A stretch of 64,000 nucleotides of DNA from Eumeta japonica (GCA_005406025.1 BGZK01000527.1:306175-370174), one strand, 5' to 3'; positions 46,901 through 59,832 are shown, counted from the first letter of the stretch. Notes: generated from the letters alone by a model not told the origin. Translations and numbers: made by a program.

Positions 46901-48475
46901 TTTTAAAAGTAACATTAATTTATTTTATTTTAAGTTGTACATCCGTAATAACAGGTATCATAAATCGGATATTGTATATGACATTAATATAAGTTTTTAT
47001 TAGGCTTTCACGGATACATCACTGAAATGATAAGGATGATATTGGTAGAAAGGTGGCTTACCGTTTGAAAATAAACATAGGATACTTTCATGACAAAAAA
47101 ATAATTTGCTAGTAAAGCAGGGCTTAGTGGAGCGTTCGTGTGAAAAATCCTTTCCAGCCCTATTTGTTTCTCATCTCCGAGAGGTTCTCCTGATTATAAA
47201 AGTGTAAGGCGACCATCCGTATCTGTTGATGTCAATGTTCAAAAAAAGAAAAATTAAACGAAATATATAATTTATCTTTATCCAGCGAATTAATTTTTTT
47301 CAAAATTTTTAAGCTATTTTTATTGAGAAATGTTCTTACGCCCATTAACTGTTTCTATGCTTTACAACAATATGTTTTCCAGCGTAGAGTACATATTGTT
47401 AAGAACCATAAAAAATAATAAAGAATAAATTACATAAAACCGAAATAAATTATATTTTTACGGACTGTCCACGGTTTTTTTACTTCATTCTTTTTACATT
47501 AAATAGAATTATATTTGACACATTTTTTCTTTTCCGTTTAATAAAGTTTGTTTTTTAGTGTTTTAAAATCATGGTATATTATTTTCATTTTTAAATCAGT
47601 ACAGCCTGCTTTACAGTTTTAATTTTTCCTTTTCCACTAAAACATTGTTTTTCTATTTTCGAAAACTATAATCTTCACGATTTAGGGTGTGCTCATAGTC
47701 GCTATTTACGTATGGTATTGTATTCGTCAAAACAAACCAAATAAGTACAAACTCTAAGAGTACCACGATCCCCTTCCTGACTTCATCATCAGACCCAAAA
47801 TGGTACCAAATTATTATATTCTCATACGAATTACGCGTACTTGCAAATATTAATTTTAATACGATAATTAGAAACAGGTAAAAATTAACTTCGAAATTTT
47901 GTTTTCATAGTTATGATTGAAGGATATATAAAGGATGTATAAATAATCCTTTATAAGTGAAGGATATATTAATAATCCAATGACAAACAATAACATTTTA
48001 TTAATAGCCTGTATATAGTTGACGTCAATGTCGCGTTTGAAGTTAACATTACAGTTAGCGTTATGTTCTTTTTGACTATTAATGGCACATAATTATTATT
48101 ATAATTACATTATTATTATGGGGAATATTTAGCATAAAAAATATGATGCTATTTGGATGTGAAATGTGAGGTCAAGCCATGTTATTATTTTGCTAAAATA
48201 AACTATGTTTGGAGAGCTAGAAATAGAAAACCAATTAGAAATTTGATGCCTCGAAATAGGTTCGGGATCAAGTTCGCTCATGTTTTACTTTACATACCGT
48301 ATTGATATTTGATTAAAAACAAATATTGAAACAGTTTACCAAGTTCAAAACATTTAACTAACCACCTTACCTAATAAATGAAATAATCCTTTATCATAGT
48401 CATAAGACGTGACTTAATTTATTATAAATGTGAAATATGATTTTAAGTTGTCCAATTCTATACTTTTTTAAGGTT
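43990..48475. other. Long AT-rich stretch, one GC-richer patch
   Basis: 44054-44260 is GC-richer and open for 68 codons (+, starting MMRACADTMAQRRLFKRG). No family is recognised, so it may be a conserved non-coding element. The remaining 4 kb is low-complexity A/T DNA with no gene or transposon seen. Confidence 0.35.
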
Positions 48476-49243
48476 CCAAGCTAAAATGGGTTACCTTATA
48501 GTTTTTCTTGTCCATCCGTCTGTTCGTCCGTTCGTATGTTACAACCATTTTATTCAAAAGCTGCAAGACGTCTATTGATGAAATTTGTACTGTAGATATC
48601 TTGTTTAAGTTGCTACTTAGTTTTGTAATTAAATAATAAAAACAAATATTTCTAGGGTGGGCACTCATTACATGTAACAGAAGCTTCAAAAATTTTTTTT
48701 CAGCAAACATTAACGTGTTGCACATACTTCGACAGTTCTTTTAAAAATACTTTAAGGTTTTCAATATATTTTTCTGATTACGTAAATAATTTCGGAAATA
48801 ATCACTCCGAAATTGCAGAAATTGTGTCGCCCCTTCTATTTTCTAAACTGTAAGGTTCAAAAAATATGAAAAAACGAAAGAAAGGTAACAATTAATAAAT
48901 AATTTCAAGAAAAATTATTTTGAAAATGGTCAGATATACCGTTTGTGAAATATTTCCGAAAAACTACCCTTCTCAATAAAAGGACGTAAGCGCCATGAAG
49001 ATACGCTCTTCTGTTAATACACTTTAGTTTACATTAGTTTAATAGCAATAGGTGACATACTTGTTTTTATAGTAATAAGGACTTTAGTCGCTTAATAGTT
49101 ATAAGGACTCTAAAGTCCTTATAAACATTCTGTGCGGGCAACATGGAAAACGTGTAACAACGTACTTTTTCATCTGTAGTGCATTTCTTTGTAACAATGG
49201 CTTCGGAACCCCATAATGAGTATGGTCCGACATGCTCTCGGCC
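48476..49243 (-). repeat. Interspersed repeat family B, copy 2
   Basis: Read inverted, it begins GCCGAGAGCATGTCGGACCA and GGGGTTCCGAAGCC and ends GGAACC, matching 1175-1881. It contains a small hairpin, TATAAGGACT/AGTCCTTATA, at about 49110-49134. Confidence 0.65.
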
Positions 49244-50077
49244 AGTTTTTTAAATACATAATACGTATTGTTTAAACAGCAAAGCCGATATATACCTACG
49301 CTCTATTATTTTTTGGTTATATCTTGGCCTCAGTCCACGGGGGTGTAGAAATTGTTTACTCTATTCGATAGTTTCAGCTTCGGTCTCGATTCCAAGCCCA
49401 CTCACGATCCCATCCCAATTCTGTTCTAGTTTTATTAATTCAATGTGTTTACTCATTACTTTTTTATGTCGTCATAAGTATCAATTAATCATAAATGAAG
49501 ATTTTTGTCTCCATGCAAACATCTCTTAAGACGATAAATTTCGTAAGGAAAATTTTTTTAAAATATAATATATGCTTAAGTTATGGCAAAAGCTATTGCG
49601 CGTAGAATAAAGTTGTCTTGAGTCTTAGTCAAGAAGCTGAATTTAAACATCAATTATTATCATGAGTCATTGTAACAAATGAAATATTAAAGCTAGAAGA
49701 GGTGGTAGAATTCGCTTAAACGAAAAGCCGAATTAGGGTTACTACGTTATATGAGAACTATTCTCTCACAGTCGTTTACATTTATTTACATATGTCTGTT
49801 CGCAAAGTTATATACTTCGCGAAAAGTTAAGTCTCAGATGAATTTCAAAAGTTGTATTTGAAAGCAGTTTACTTACTTAAGTTCATTAAGTACAAAAGTA
49901 ATTGTGTACTACCTATTGTGTATAGTTTTAGTTTTTAATATTTTGATCATAACATTAATTTGAAGAAGTTTGACAATAAATTCGCGTTAACGTGTGAAAT
50001 ATAATATCTATTGTTGTAATAAATCCTAAGTAAAATATACGTTGAAAAAAATCTCTTTGTCTCTATTTTTCTTTGTT
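49244..50077. other. AT-rich, nothing firm
   Basis: 49370-49430 (TCGGTCTCGATTCCAAGCCC) resembles family C units on the minus strand. No gene seen. Confidence 0.4.
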
Positions 50078-50470
50078 CTCTCTAAAACTGAATTAGTAGA
50101 ATTTTTACTAATTGAAGTAGTAATAGTAGAAACTACATCAAAATTAGTAATTTTCAGTTGAATCTACTACAGATTTACTAAGTTTGTAGGCGTTACTTTT
50201 CAATTAGTAATTTTTCACTAATTGAAAAAGTAATATGGCCCAACTTCACTACTGAATTAGTAGTCACTTGACAATTAGTAAAATAATAACTTTTATAATA
50301 GTAGAATTATACTTTTTAATTAGTAGAAAATTTACAATTTTAATTTCTAATCATTTCTACTAATTGAAAGAGTGGATAACCACTTATTGCTGGTCGTATA
50401 CTTTGGACATCTTAAAATAGTAGCTATTGACTATTAATTAGTGGTTTTCCACTAATTCAGTTTTAGAGAG
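50078..50470. mobile_element. AATTAGT-rich MITE
   Basis: 393 bp bounded by CTCTCTAAAACTGAATTAGT and its exact reverse complement. Inside, AATTAGT or its complement ACTAATT recurs at least ten times in both orientations, so the element can fold in many ways. No coding capacity and no convincing target duplication. Confidence 0.8.
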
Positions 50471-50520
50471 TTGGGTTGCACTTGTTATCACAAAGTTTCA
50501 TCTTGTTAAAGTCGTAGGTA

Positions 50521-50600
50521 GAAATCATGAAAGATAGAAATCATGAAAGATAGAAATCATGAAAGATAGAAGGCATGAAAGATAGAAATCATGTAGGTAG
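50521..50600. repeat. 16-bp tandem repeat, five copies
   Basis: The unit GAAATCATGAAAGATA starts at 50521, 50537 and 50553, with variant units at 50569 and 50585. Confidence 0.92.
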
Positions 50601-50764
50601 TTTATTATTGCCTTTTTATTATCGTTGCGGAGAACGGTAATTTCATCAAAAATGTGAGTTCTGGCACGGTACCTTCATCGTGATGAGTAAGCAACTAAGG
50701 CCATACGAGAGCGGCTATTTATGTGTCCTGAATATCAAAAAGAAACAAACATCTATAATTTAAT

Positions 50765-51811
50765 ACGGTTTTATTACTTTTCAAAATATTCGCCATGATG
50801 ATCGATTCACTTTTGCAATGCTGAAACCAATTTTTATAGCATTTTTTCCATTCTGATTGAGGTATTTCCAAAAACGTGCATTATGAACGCATCAACGGAC
50901 TTCGTGGTTTGAAAAACGTTGACCACGTAATTTATTCTTCACACTTGGGAATAAACAGAAGTCTTTGGGTGCCAAATTGGGGCTGTACGGCGGATGATGC
51001 GTCAATTCGATCTTTTGATCTTCCAAAAACCGAGTTGTTTCGGCCGACGTGTGACAGCTAGCATTGTCGTGATGAAGAATGATTCTGCATTGTCTGTTGT
51101 TCTTTCTTATTTATTCAAAGACTCTTGGCAAAGAAAAGGCCGTGTACCGCTCTGAATTAACTGTTTTAAGATTCTCTAGTGGCATTGTAACCACATGTTT
51201 ATTTATATCAAAAAAACAGGCAATCAATTGCTTCAAAATGTTTTTGTTGGGTTCAGCTCACGGAACAGCCGTACCGTTGACTGTTGTTTAGTTTCGGGGT
51301 CATACGCATAGATCCAAGATTCATCATCTGTATAGATATCATAAACAGTTCTTGATACACTATTATTGTATTTTTTTATAATTTTGTGTGGGCAAATCGA
51401 CACAAGCCTGTTTTTGTTCAATGCTCAAGTTGTGCGGAATGTAAAGCGAACATTTTTTTATAGCCAAATTTTCGTGTAATATCTTATGTATGCTCGTCAT
51501 TCATATGCCCGGGCCTTTATCTTGCGCTTTTATCTCGCAATATGTAACAAGACGATCTTGCATAGTTCCCGCGCAGCATCGATATTTTGTGGTGCAAAAT
51601 CCGATTTAGGGCGACCTTCTTTAATTTGGACTGTGAGCATAAACCGCTCACTATTAAACTCACTAAACCAGTCGTACGCAATGGTTTTTGATGTGATGCT
51701 TCATCCTCAAAAATCGAAGTGAGTTGATCGATGTATTTATTGTTTTTGAGCTAGCCCATGCCGAAAATCGTAATATATCATTGCAAGCAAATTTTTAGGA
51801 GTTAAATCCAT
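50765..51811 (-). pseudogene. Mariner transposase relic, nearly full length
   Basis: The ATG at 51811 is followed by YYDFRHGLAQ, then IAYDWFSEFNSERF and IKEGRPKSDFAPQNI, the DNA-binding half. 51233-51421 is open with YTDDESWIYAYDPETKQQST, the first catalytic block. The catalytic half runs on to about 50765 (LRGQRF-like and MANILKSN-like pieces) with frameshifts. It is closest to the fragment at 34380-34990. Terminal repeats were not resolved. Confidence 0.85.
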
Positions 51812-51849
51812 GATGACAAAGACACGCAATTTGCAAAATGACGCCATGA

Positions 51850-52813
51850 TTGTGAAACAGTTGACAGTTACATGAAACAAAACATATTCTATAGCCAAGG
51901 AGTTTCGTTTTTAAATGTTCTAATTACTTTTTAAATATTGTTCTGTATGTGGCCAGTTTCCGATACATAAACAGCGGCCCTCGTATTACTAGTCCAAGAG
52001 AAAGCTTTTAGTATTTGCCGAACAAGGCACGGGACCAGATAGGAATCGTTGGCTTGTTAGACGAAAGCGCGACTATCGCTCCACAACCGTTTTCATTTCC
52101 GTTCAGTGAGAGAAAAATGCTACGACAAATTTCAGTAATAAAGCGGCCGCTTACGTAATGAACTGGAAGACATCAGTGGCGCCGCGTTCCGGCGGAGCGG
52201 CGCGAACTAGCGACGTTTACTAATTGTCCGTTACGTCTTAAAGCGAGGCCACGATATGGAACAGTTGCATACTCGTAGAGAGGATTTCGCTTATAAATAT
52301 TAAAAACATTTTTCGTTTCGGGATATAAAACGACACGAAGCAACATTATCATCGAAAATGGGTGTGCCTGTTTTTATAATAATGGCAATAGGTTGAGTAG
52401 AGGCACTAAATAATATATATCTATCGCACTTTTAAATTTTTGGTATTTCGGTCGTCAAATAAAAGTGTATAGTCGATACAAGGGAATGGTTTTCTGGAGG
52501 AAATATGAGTTGCTCAGGTTAAACGTGTTCGGTACGAAAATAGGTTCCAGCGAATAGAAAATTGCTCTATAGGAGGCCGGAGAAACAACTACATACAAAC
52601 AGTTGACGAGATATTAAATTTTTTAGATTTTAAGGCAACGGTGTATGTCAGACGTCCGTATCACTCCGATTTCTGTAGCGAGCGCTTATGAATTTAACTA
52701 CTAAATACCAACATAAATCTACTAAATAGCAGCGTGTGTCAAGAATATGACTTCCATTAGATTCCAATAATTCATGTAGACAAAGCGTGTAAGCTGTGTA
52801 AAGTTGATCATGT
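51850..52813. other. Non-coding with GC-rich segment and TATA motif
   Basis: 52090-52260 is GC-rich (GGCGCCGCGTTCCGGCGGAG) and is followed by TATAAATA at 52292-52299. No frame of interest. Confidence 0.35.
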
Positions 52814-52830
52814 GTATGTCTCTAAATATT

Positions 52831-53120
52831 AGAAGCTTGATTGCAACATGCATTAACATGGAGCATGCAACCCACAGCTGGCATTCGAATCTGTTCTTCC
52901 ACTACAAATCCCTATCCAAAAATTGAATATTGATTGGAGAGGATTAGAGAGCTGTTCAATACCTGTCTATCATCTCGAATCAATATTCAATTCTTTGGAT
53001 AAGGATTTGTAGTGGAAGAGCATATTCGAGGGCTAGTGGTGTGTTGCATTCTGCACGTTAATGCATATTGCAGGCAAGTGTCTACTTATAGATTTCCGCG
53101 AATTGACACCTCATACAATA
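52831..53120 (+). mobile_element. Foldback retroposon, copy 2
   Basis: The arms TTGCAACATGCATTAACATG and CGTTAATGCATATTGCAGG, with matching inner parts, fold back on each other; the centre is shorter than in copy 1. The tail TTTCCGCGAATTGACACC ending CATACAATA equals that of copy 1. Flanks CTCTAAATATT (52820-52830) and CTGTAAATATT (53127-53137) match at 10 of 11, a likely target duplication that may extend to 17 bp. Confidence 0.75.
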
Positions 53121-53156
53121 GAATATCTGTAAATATTGACATGTTTATAGTTCTGC

Positions 53157-53193
53157 ATGAATTGTGTAATCTTAACAAGATTACACAATTCAT
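53157..53193. repeat. Perfect hairpin, 17-bp arms
   Basis: ATGAATTGTGTAATCTT and AAGATTACACAATTCAT are exact reverse complements around AAC. Confidence 0.9.
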
Positions 53194-54035
53194 ATCTTCT
53201 ATTTAGATCATATTTATGTCTATCAGAGATGTTTTTCTTTGAAATTTTGGGAAGGTCGTGTCCACTGTTGACTGGTGCGCAGGGCGTAGTCTTCGAATGC
53301 AGCGCAGGCGCAGCTGAAGTTTCTTTTACTCCCGAATGATTGACATCCCTAATTATGGAACGCACTTTAAAAAACATGTATTCATTGTTGCTTGCTAAAA
53401 CGAAATTATTAAAAACACACAATAGGTCTCTTATTTATAAACAAATATGTATTTTCAATTTAAATCACATTTGACTGTTAAAGAAATACACAGTGTGGTT
53501 ATTATTGCGCTAGACTTTTATCAATATTCAGGCATATCCTCTCACAATCTCTATATCAGACCGAGGGATTCCTTGATCAGAGATAATTGCATGCGCGCTC
53601 GAGAATCACAACGTATGTTGCTTTCGATTAACGCACGCTGTTCCTTCAGAAGCGGTGACTTTGCGAATGAAACGGCTTTCAGAAGCGCTGAAACGTCGTA
53701 AAATAGCCGGAATTAGCGACGTTCGGCCCACAGCCGTTGCGCGGGCCGGGGGCGGCGGGGCTCTGTCGAGGAGGCGCCGACGGAAATGGCCCGAGGGCGG
53801 AGGTGTCCGTCCGATGTGGACCGACGCATCGCCGCCCCGGTCGAGACCTACAGCGCCGTGCGTCGAATACTTCGGGGTGACTTGAGCCGGAGGTGCTGTG
53901 AAACGGGACAGAGATGCCGGCATGTGAGAATTACCGAGGCTTATAAATAGACGTGACTGGCGTTTTCTTTCCAAATTTTCGTATTACAATGACCTATTAA
54001 TATGAAACAAGTCCAGAAATCTAATTATTACATCG
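53194..54035. other. Non-coding with GC-rich island and TATA motif
   Basis: 53640-53900 is strongly GC-rich (GCGGGCCGGGGGCGGCGGGG), with overlapping frames on both strands that resemble no protein. TATAAATAG follows at 53942-53950. Promoter or conserved element are both possible. Confidence 0.4.
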
Positions 54036-54039
54036 ACAG

Positions 54040-54960
54040 AAGAGGTAAAACGATATTTAAAAAGTTCGCAGTCAAATTTAATTTCAAATCATATGCCATA
54101 AAATAATTCTTAAAATATGGCATAACATTTTAAAAATTTATAGAATTGCAAATTATCTCGGAAGACAGTTGTCCCTCAAGGAAAAGGAGATAGAAACTTT
54201 AGGATACCTATTCTAAAACCAAAATTGTACAGAATCACAATCATATATAAAACTATACAAGAAGACAAACCTGTAAGAAGTCGAGCAGGTTATATCTGTG
54301 AACATTTATTCATTAAATATTCAAAAATTGTTTAATACGTTTTTTGTATTTGCTTGATAAAAAAATTAAATTTTTCTATGGGTAAATTTTGTTTATCTTC
54401 AGTAATGTTATTAAATATGTAAATACAGAATTTCTGAAATGAATTGGCGACCTTGTGTAATCTTAGTAACTTTAAACAAAGTTTATTTTTATTTCTCGTA
54501 TTGAAGTATGTCTGTCATTATATTTCTTAAACAATTCCTATTTTATTTTATGTATATTAAATTTTCATATACAAACGGCGCTACCACACTTACATTTTCA
54601 ATTTTTTTATACTTACTTCTAAAAGATTAATGAAGTCTAAGATTGTAAAGCGCACAAATGGCCCGACGCTTTTGTAGCATAAAAATTCTATGAATAACCG
54701 CAGTATTCTTCCAAAGCACGATGCCATACGACACCAATCTGTGGTGATAACCAAAGTAAACTAATCTGGCGGTTTGGGTAATGGACAAATTTCTTATCAT
54801 TGTAATTGCATACGCAGCAGAGCTAAGCCTTTTTGTGAATTGAGAATTTTACACAACTCTTTATTGAACTGCTAAAAAATAATTGCTTAAAATGTTTTTA
54901 CGTATTGCTCATCAATTTTTCGCTTTCCAGTTCACATTAATGTCACTCAGCTCTACATAC
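54040..54960 (-). pseudogene. LINE C-terminal coding remnant (jockey/CR1-like)
   Basis: A continuous minus frame from about 54836 to TAA at 54627 reads TKRLSSAAYAITMIRNLS, ARLVYFGYHHRLVSYGIVLW and RIFMLQKRRAICALYNL, the conserved region after the RT palm. The rest towards 54040 is frame-shifted C-terminus and 3' region, and aligns with 30270-30560. No start codon lies in the open piece. Confidence 0.8.
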
Positions 54961-56706
54961 TTTTGGCGAGCCCGATGATATGTCGGCCTACTCGGTATTA
55001 TAATCTTTTTTAAGTTAAATCATATATTGATTGTATCGTTATCGAACTTGAATAGATGCACAAAATTACAAAATACAAGCGTAATCAATAATCGGGTAAA
55101 ATCGAACAGCAAGCCTTGACTTTAACAAATTAACTTGCGAAGTTAAATAATATCAGCAATGTTTATTATTACTACGAAACAAAAAAAAAAAACAATTTTC
55201 TGTTTACAAAACGATATCTCACGATTTCCAGCTATTTATAGGGTATCACTTGTATCGTATTGTTTCGAACTTATTTAAGTGCGTGTTGAAAGAAAAGGAA
55301 AAAGGGGTCAATGACCTACCAATTCTAAATTAAAGAAATGCAAAAAAAAAAGGAGCGAATTTTTAGCTTTTGTATGAATAGAATAGTAGTGGAATAATCC
55401 TCAGACAAACAAATAAGAGAATACGATTCCGTATGGACAGAAATGAACGAGTGTTGTTGTTTAAATTGCCTGCTGTGATTGGTTAGAATGAAATAAAAAA
55501 TACTGAATATTTGTTCGTTTACATTAAATGTGATATGATTATGGATATTTTAAGAAAATCAGTAATACCATGGTTTTGATTTTGTTTAAATTTAAGGAAT
55601 ATCTTAGCTCAGTCGCTTGCGAATAAGTATATCATAATTCAAGCATTGACATGTAGCTTTTTCTCGGCGACGAGTGCGTCAACACACGTAGTGCGATTAG
55701 AAGTAGATTTTAAATACAATCAGTTAAGAACTGGTTCCAGCAATTTTACGTTATAGTATAATTCAATATAAATCTTTTGTTTTTAATCATGTTTATTTTT
55801 TTTTCTCAATCTTCAATTCCCAATCCTCAATCCCCGAACACCAATAGTAAACCGCAGTGCATTATTTTCATATTAACGTATCCAATCCTTTTATGATTGT
55901 CGTTTGTTATTCGCTACTTGTTGTTTTATGATTCCTGGCGGTAGAGTGGTTACCACCAACAATATAAATGAATTTCGGCCGAAGTGCTTAGGTTCTAAAC
56001 ACTCTATTTTCTCTTATTATTTCTAATGAGTTTTAAATAAAATGAGAAACTACCCGCGCCTTGCGTTACAGAGCACGTTCGTTTCAGACTTTGCAACCGC
56101 AACATTTGGACATTCATTGTTGTAATTTTAATCGTGCATTGAGTTAGCACGAAGAGTTTAAGGTTCAAGGCCCTCATTCTGAAATGAAATACAAAAGATT
56201 GTCTTGTTTATATTTCACATAATCTGGCAATTGTTACAAAAATATTTGTATTTTCATTATTGACTTAATTATAGATATATATTTTTATCACGGTAAGCAT
56301 AAACATTTGTTTAAATAAAATTTCGATAACATTTTTCCATATTTCTTTCTTAGAAATAACGAGTCTCGAACAGTATTCATACTACACTAGTGATCGCCCA
56401 GTGGTCGAACTTCGACCACAATTCATTTAAATTATAATTTTGAACGTTATTAATATTCTATTATCAAAGACCTCTATAATTTTAAACGGATTCTGCCAAG
56501 ACTACGTAGTTAATTTGCCTATACTTTTCAAACAAATTGTATAACATTTAAATAAAAAACACATACGAAAAATGGGGACTGAAATAAAGAATACCTTTTT
56601 TATATTTTTTTATTGAAAAAAAAACTAGAGAGATTTAAAATTTATGATTTAAAATATTTATTTTAATAATTAAAATAAATATTTAGCAGTTGATTAAAAG
56701 CAGTAC
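54961..56706. other. AT-rich stretch, nothing identified
   Basis: No gene or repeat family recognised; low-complexity A/T runs. Confidence 0.45.
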
Positions 56707-56735
56707 TACCGCCCTTAAATTATTTAAGGGCGGTA
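56707..56735. repeat. Near-perfect 29-bp palindrome
   Basis: TACCGCCCTTAAAT and ATTTAAGGGCGGTA are exact complements around a single T. Confidence 0.95.
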
Positions 56736-56742
56736 TACTACC

Positions 56743-57055
56743 TTACAACAACTTAGTAGTGAACGTAGTCCCGTCACCTAAAGTAACTTCAGATTCAATA
56801 TGTTTTGCAATGCAAAACCTGCATTGAAAAATCATTACGCCACTATCATAATTATGACAAATTCTTAGAATGACATTTAGTTTTAGCACATTCAAATGTA
56901 TTTCTCCAAACTACTTGTCCATTTTGAATACTACAAACGCTATAGAAATTTGCATTTGGTCTATTATTATGCGTATGCGAATATGCATTCCTTCTTCTTC
57001 TCCCATTCCGATCCGACAATGTCAAGGCATAATGAAAGTAGAAAAAAACTTTCAT
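56743..57055 (-). other. Possible broken gene for a small cysteine-rich peptide
   Basis: The minus strand opens at ATG 57055 for 67 codons. It starts with a hydrophobic, signal-like MKVFFYFHYALTL, then basic NGRRRR, then CSIQNGQVVWRN, ECAKTKCHSK and a stop at 56852. A second frame overlaps and runs to TAA at 56743 with ICHNYDSGVMIFQCRFC and later VTLGDGTTFTTKL. Taken together the two frames would place several Cys in a short secreted-type protein, which suggests one frameshift. No family was recognised, and chance is a serious alternative. Confidence 0.2.
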
Positions 57056-57080
57056 GAAATTACTGTAACCGAAATTTTCA

Positions 57081-59394
57081 TTTAATTAATAAAATGAGTT
57101 AACATATTGTAACCACTACATGAATATTATATACGAAAAGATCATTGGACCAGGAATAACAATCATAATTTTTGTACCTTTAAGATATTGTAAGTGAATT
57201 CGGATTACTGCTACACAATTTTCTGTTTACTTTGTATATATGTATATTGAGCAAACAGTATTTCACTAATAACTAATATATAAAGCTCAAATATCTATTA
57301 GACAAATTATTATAGGATAAACAAACTATGTCTATGACGTTATCATAACTATGTTTGTGTTTGACATTCAGTAAGACTACAGACATCAAAGACAAATGAT
57401 ATGAATCTCTTCTCAAATTGACCACTGACTTTAACCATAAATAAAAGAGTAAACATATTAAAAATTTGTGTGTACGCGTACGTGCGTGCGTGCGTGTGCT
57501 TAAAGCGCAATGCGATTAAAAAGGGGTATAATATTTTTTATTCTTGTATTAATATATAGATTTTCTTATAAAAAAATGAATAATTTAGTATTTTTTTTTC
57601 ATTAAACATATAATGGGATTTTAATTTTTTTTCCTAATTTCAATAACCAATTAAACTTATTACTATTTTTATTAATTGGGTATTTAATAAATTAAGAATT
57701 ATGAACGTGCTTTGCTCATAATTATTTGTATTTAATTGCATATATTTTTATTCATGAGTAAGCGCATATGTTCCAGTAATATAATATAATAACGTAAATG
57801 TAAGTTATACTAATAAAAAAATTGATGATATAATTTTATATGAGAAAAAGGGCTCTTAACTTTTAGATTTATTACGGGCCACTGACCTATAGCTAGACAT
57901 AAAAGAGGCTGGCTATTGAGATTCATGATCTAGTGTGGTCCCCAGTCGCTGCGCTTCAGACATGCCCCATTTAAGACATTCTTCGCAAATGACCGTAAAT
58001 CATATATCAAGATATTTTACTAAATTTATCTATTTTTTTTCTTCGGATATTCTGTCTAAATTTTAAGGCCTGTAGGGTATATTGAATTTTGTGGAGGTGT
58101 TAATTGTTTTTAAATCAGACATATGCAATTTGATTTGTTAATTAATTTCTGACTTACATATGAAAGACTCTGTCATATTACATAAATAAAAACCATTATC
58201 TACCATATTCCATTAATTAGAGGCTTCAATTTATATATACTGAAAGACAGATCATCATAATTCTTTTATGCAATAAGATAAAGCTATAGTCCTTGATTTA
58301 TATAAGCGTTTGAATTTTTTATACAATTGTACAATTGCTACACTAAGTTAAATTTTAACCTAGTTAAAGTTGACAGCTTAAACGTATACATTAGAAATAT
58401 TAACTTCTTTTTTATGTGTCTCAAATTGTTTGGTATTCTAAAGGTGTTATATTCAAATGTATTTATTTTTTGTGAAACACGTTGGTGTTTTTGTATCAAA
58501 AAGAAAACAGGGCCCTGACACGGAACCTTTTGTTTCTTAATTAGTTGCGTATGTATTGAAATAAAATACTTAGTTCCTCCACATTTTGTATTGAAAACTT
58601 AAAAAAACTAATAGCTCCTCTTCAAAAGTGAATTGTTATACGGGTCCAATATTTGTAAAAAAATCACTAATTGTAGTATTGCATTTTAAAAAAAATTAAA
58701 ACTTTTAAAAAGCTAATGTAGAGTGGTGTAAACTCTTAAAATACACCTGCTACGAAATTATCATCGGTTCGGAATATATGAAATGAATCAACCGGAAGGA
58801 ACCTTCTTTGGGATCATAATATTGTTTGTATATTTTTAATATATCGCTGATAATATAAACGTTGCAAAAACGTTATTATATATTTTATTATTCGTTTATG
58901 TAATAGTTTTTTTTAGGATTCTACAGTAAAAATTAATATAATAATCCATAAAAAAATAACCTTGACAACCTAATATAATTATTAAAATTTTTGTTTTAAC
59001 GCCTTTTAAGACATCGGAAATTGCAAAAAGAGAATATGTAAAATGCTTTTTTATATTTCGTCATATAAATAACCTTAGATATAATCACATTGTTTTCTTT
59101 TATTTAGTGGTAACGAATCATACAAAATACATATTTCATTTATTAAATATAATTATTATTATTATAAAATAAGCATGGTACACTATAACCACGCGAATTC
59201 AATTCCTATTTATTTTATCTTTTCGACGTATGCGCATAACGGAAACGAGTAACTCTAAATTCATATTCAAGATGTATGCACTCCCTGCCGTCAAAGTTCT
59301 AGATAGATATTCAGATCAGATCCTAAGTTAGCGGTGTATAGAAATACCGTTGACCGCCGTAACGCCACGAATTTGCGTGCGTGCGTCCTTTGGT
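57081..59394. other. AT-rich stretch, nothing identified
   Basis: A (CGTG/TGCG)n-like patch lies at 57475-57500; otherwise low-complexity A/T DNA without a recognisable gene. Confidence 0.45.
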
Positions 59395-59459
59395 CATGGA
59401 GTTATGAAAATGTCAAGTCGCCAAGGGAGGCCAAGGTAATAATAGTTCATAACTCCATG
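59395..59459. repeat. Inverted repeat, 14-bp perfect arms
   Basis: CATGGAGTTATGAA (59395-59408) and TTCATAACTCCATG (59446-59459). It lies in a 117-codon plus frame (59334-59687) that I could not link to any protein. Confidence 0.8.
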
Positions 59460-59832
59460 TCTTGGTGCCTGGGCATAGAAGGAGTTCGTTGCATATGGAC
59501 AAGACATGTAGGACGACAGACAAGACAACAAAAAATTCTTGTTGGCTTTCCAACAAGAGTGTCTTTTCTTTACATTGTCTTTACAATAAGAATTTTCGAC
59601 TTAGCTGAAAACGGGACTAAGATTGTTTTAAGGATTATGTATATGTGTGTACAATGGTGCAATGTATATATTCCCTCAAGTTTTTGAATTTATACTTCTT
59701 TAGGCGTGTTAAGAAAAAATGATGAGAGTGAAATTTTAAGACTGTCTAACACAAAATTGTGTAACAGTGTGACACAAAATTAACAGGTTGAAGCTGCCCG
59801 CTTCGAATTCGAATTCGACATTCGAATGAATG

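Noticed and set aside
50521..50600. CRISPR-like array
   Set aside because: The 16-bp units are directly adjacent with no spacers, and the window is eukaryotic.
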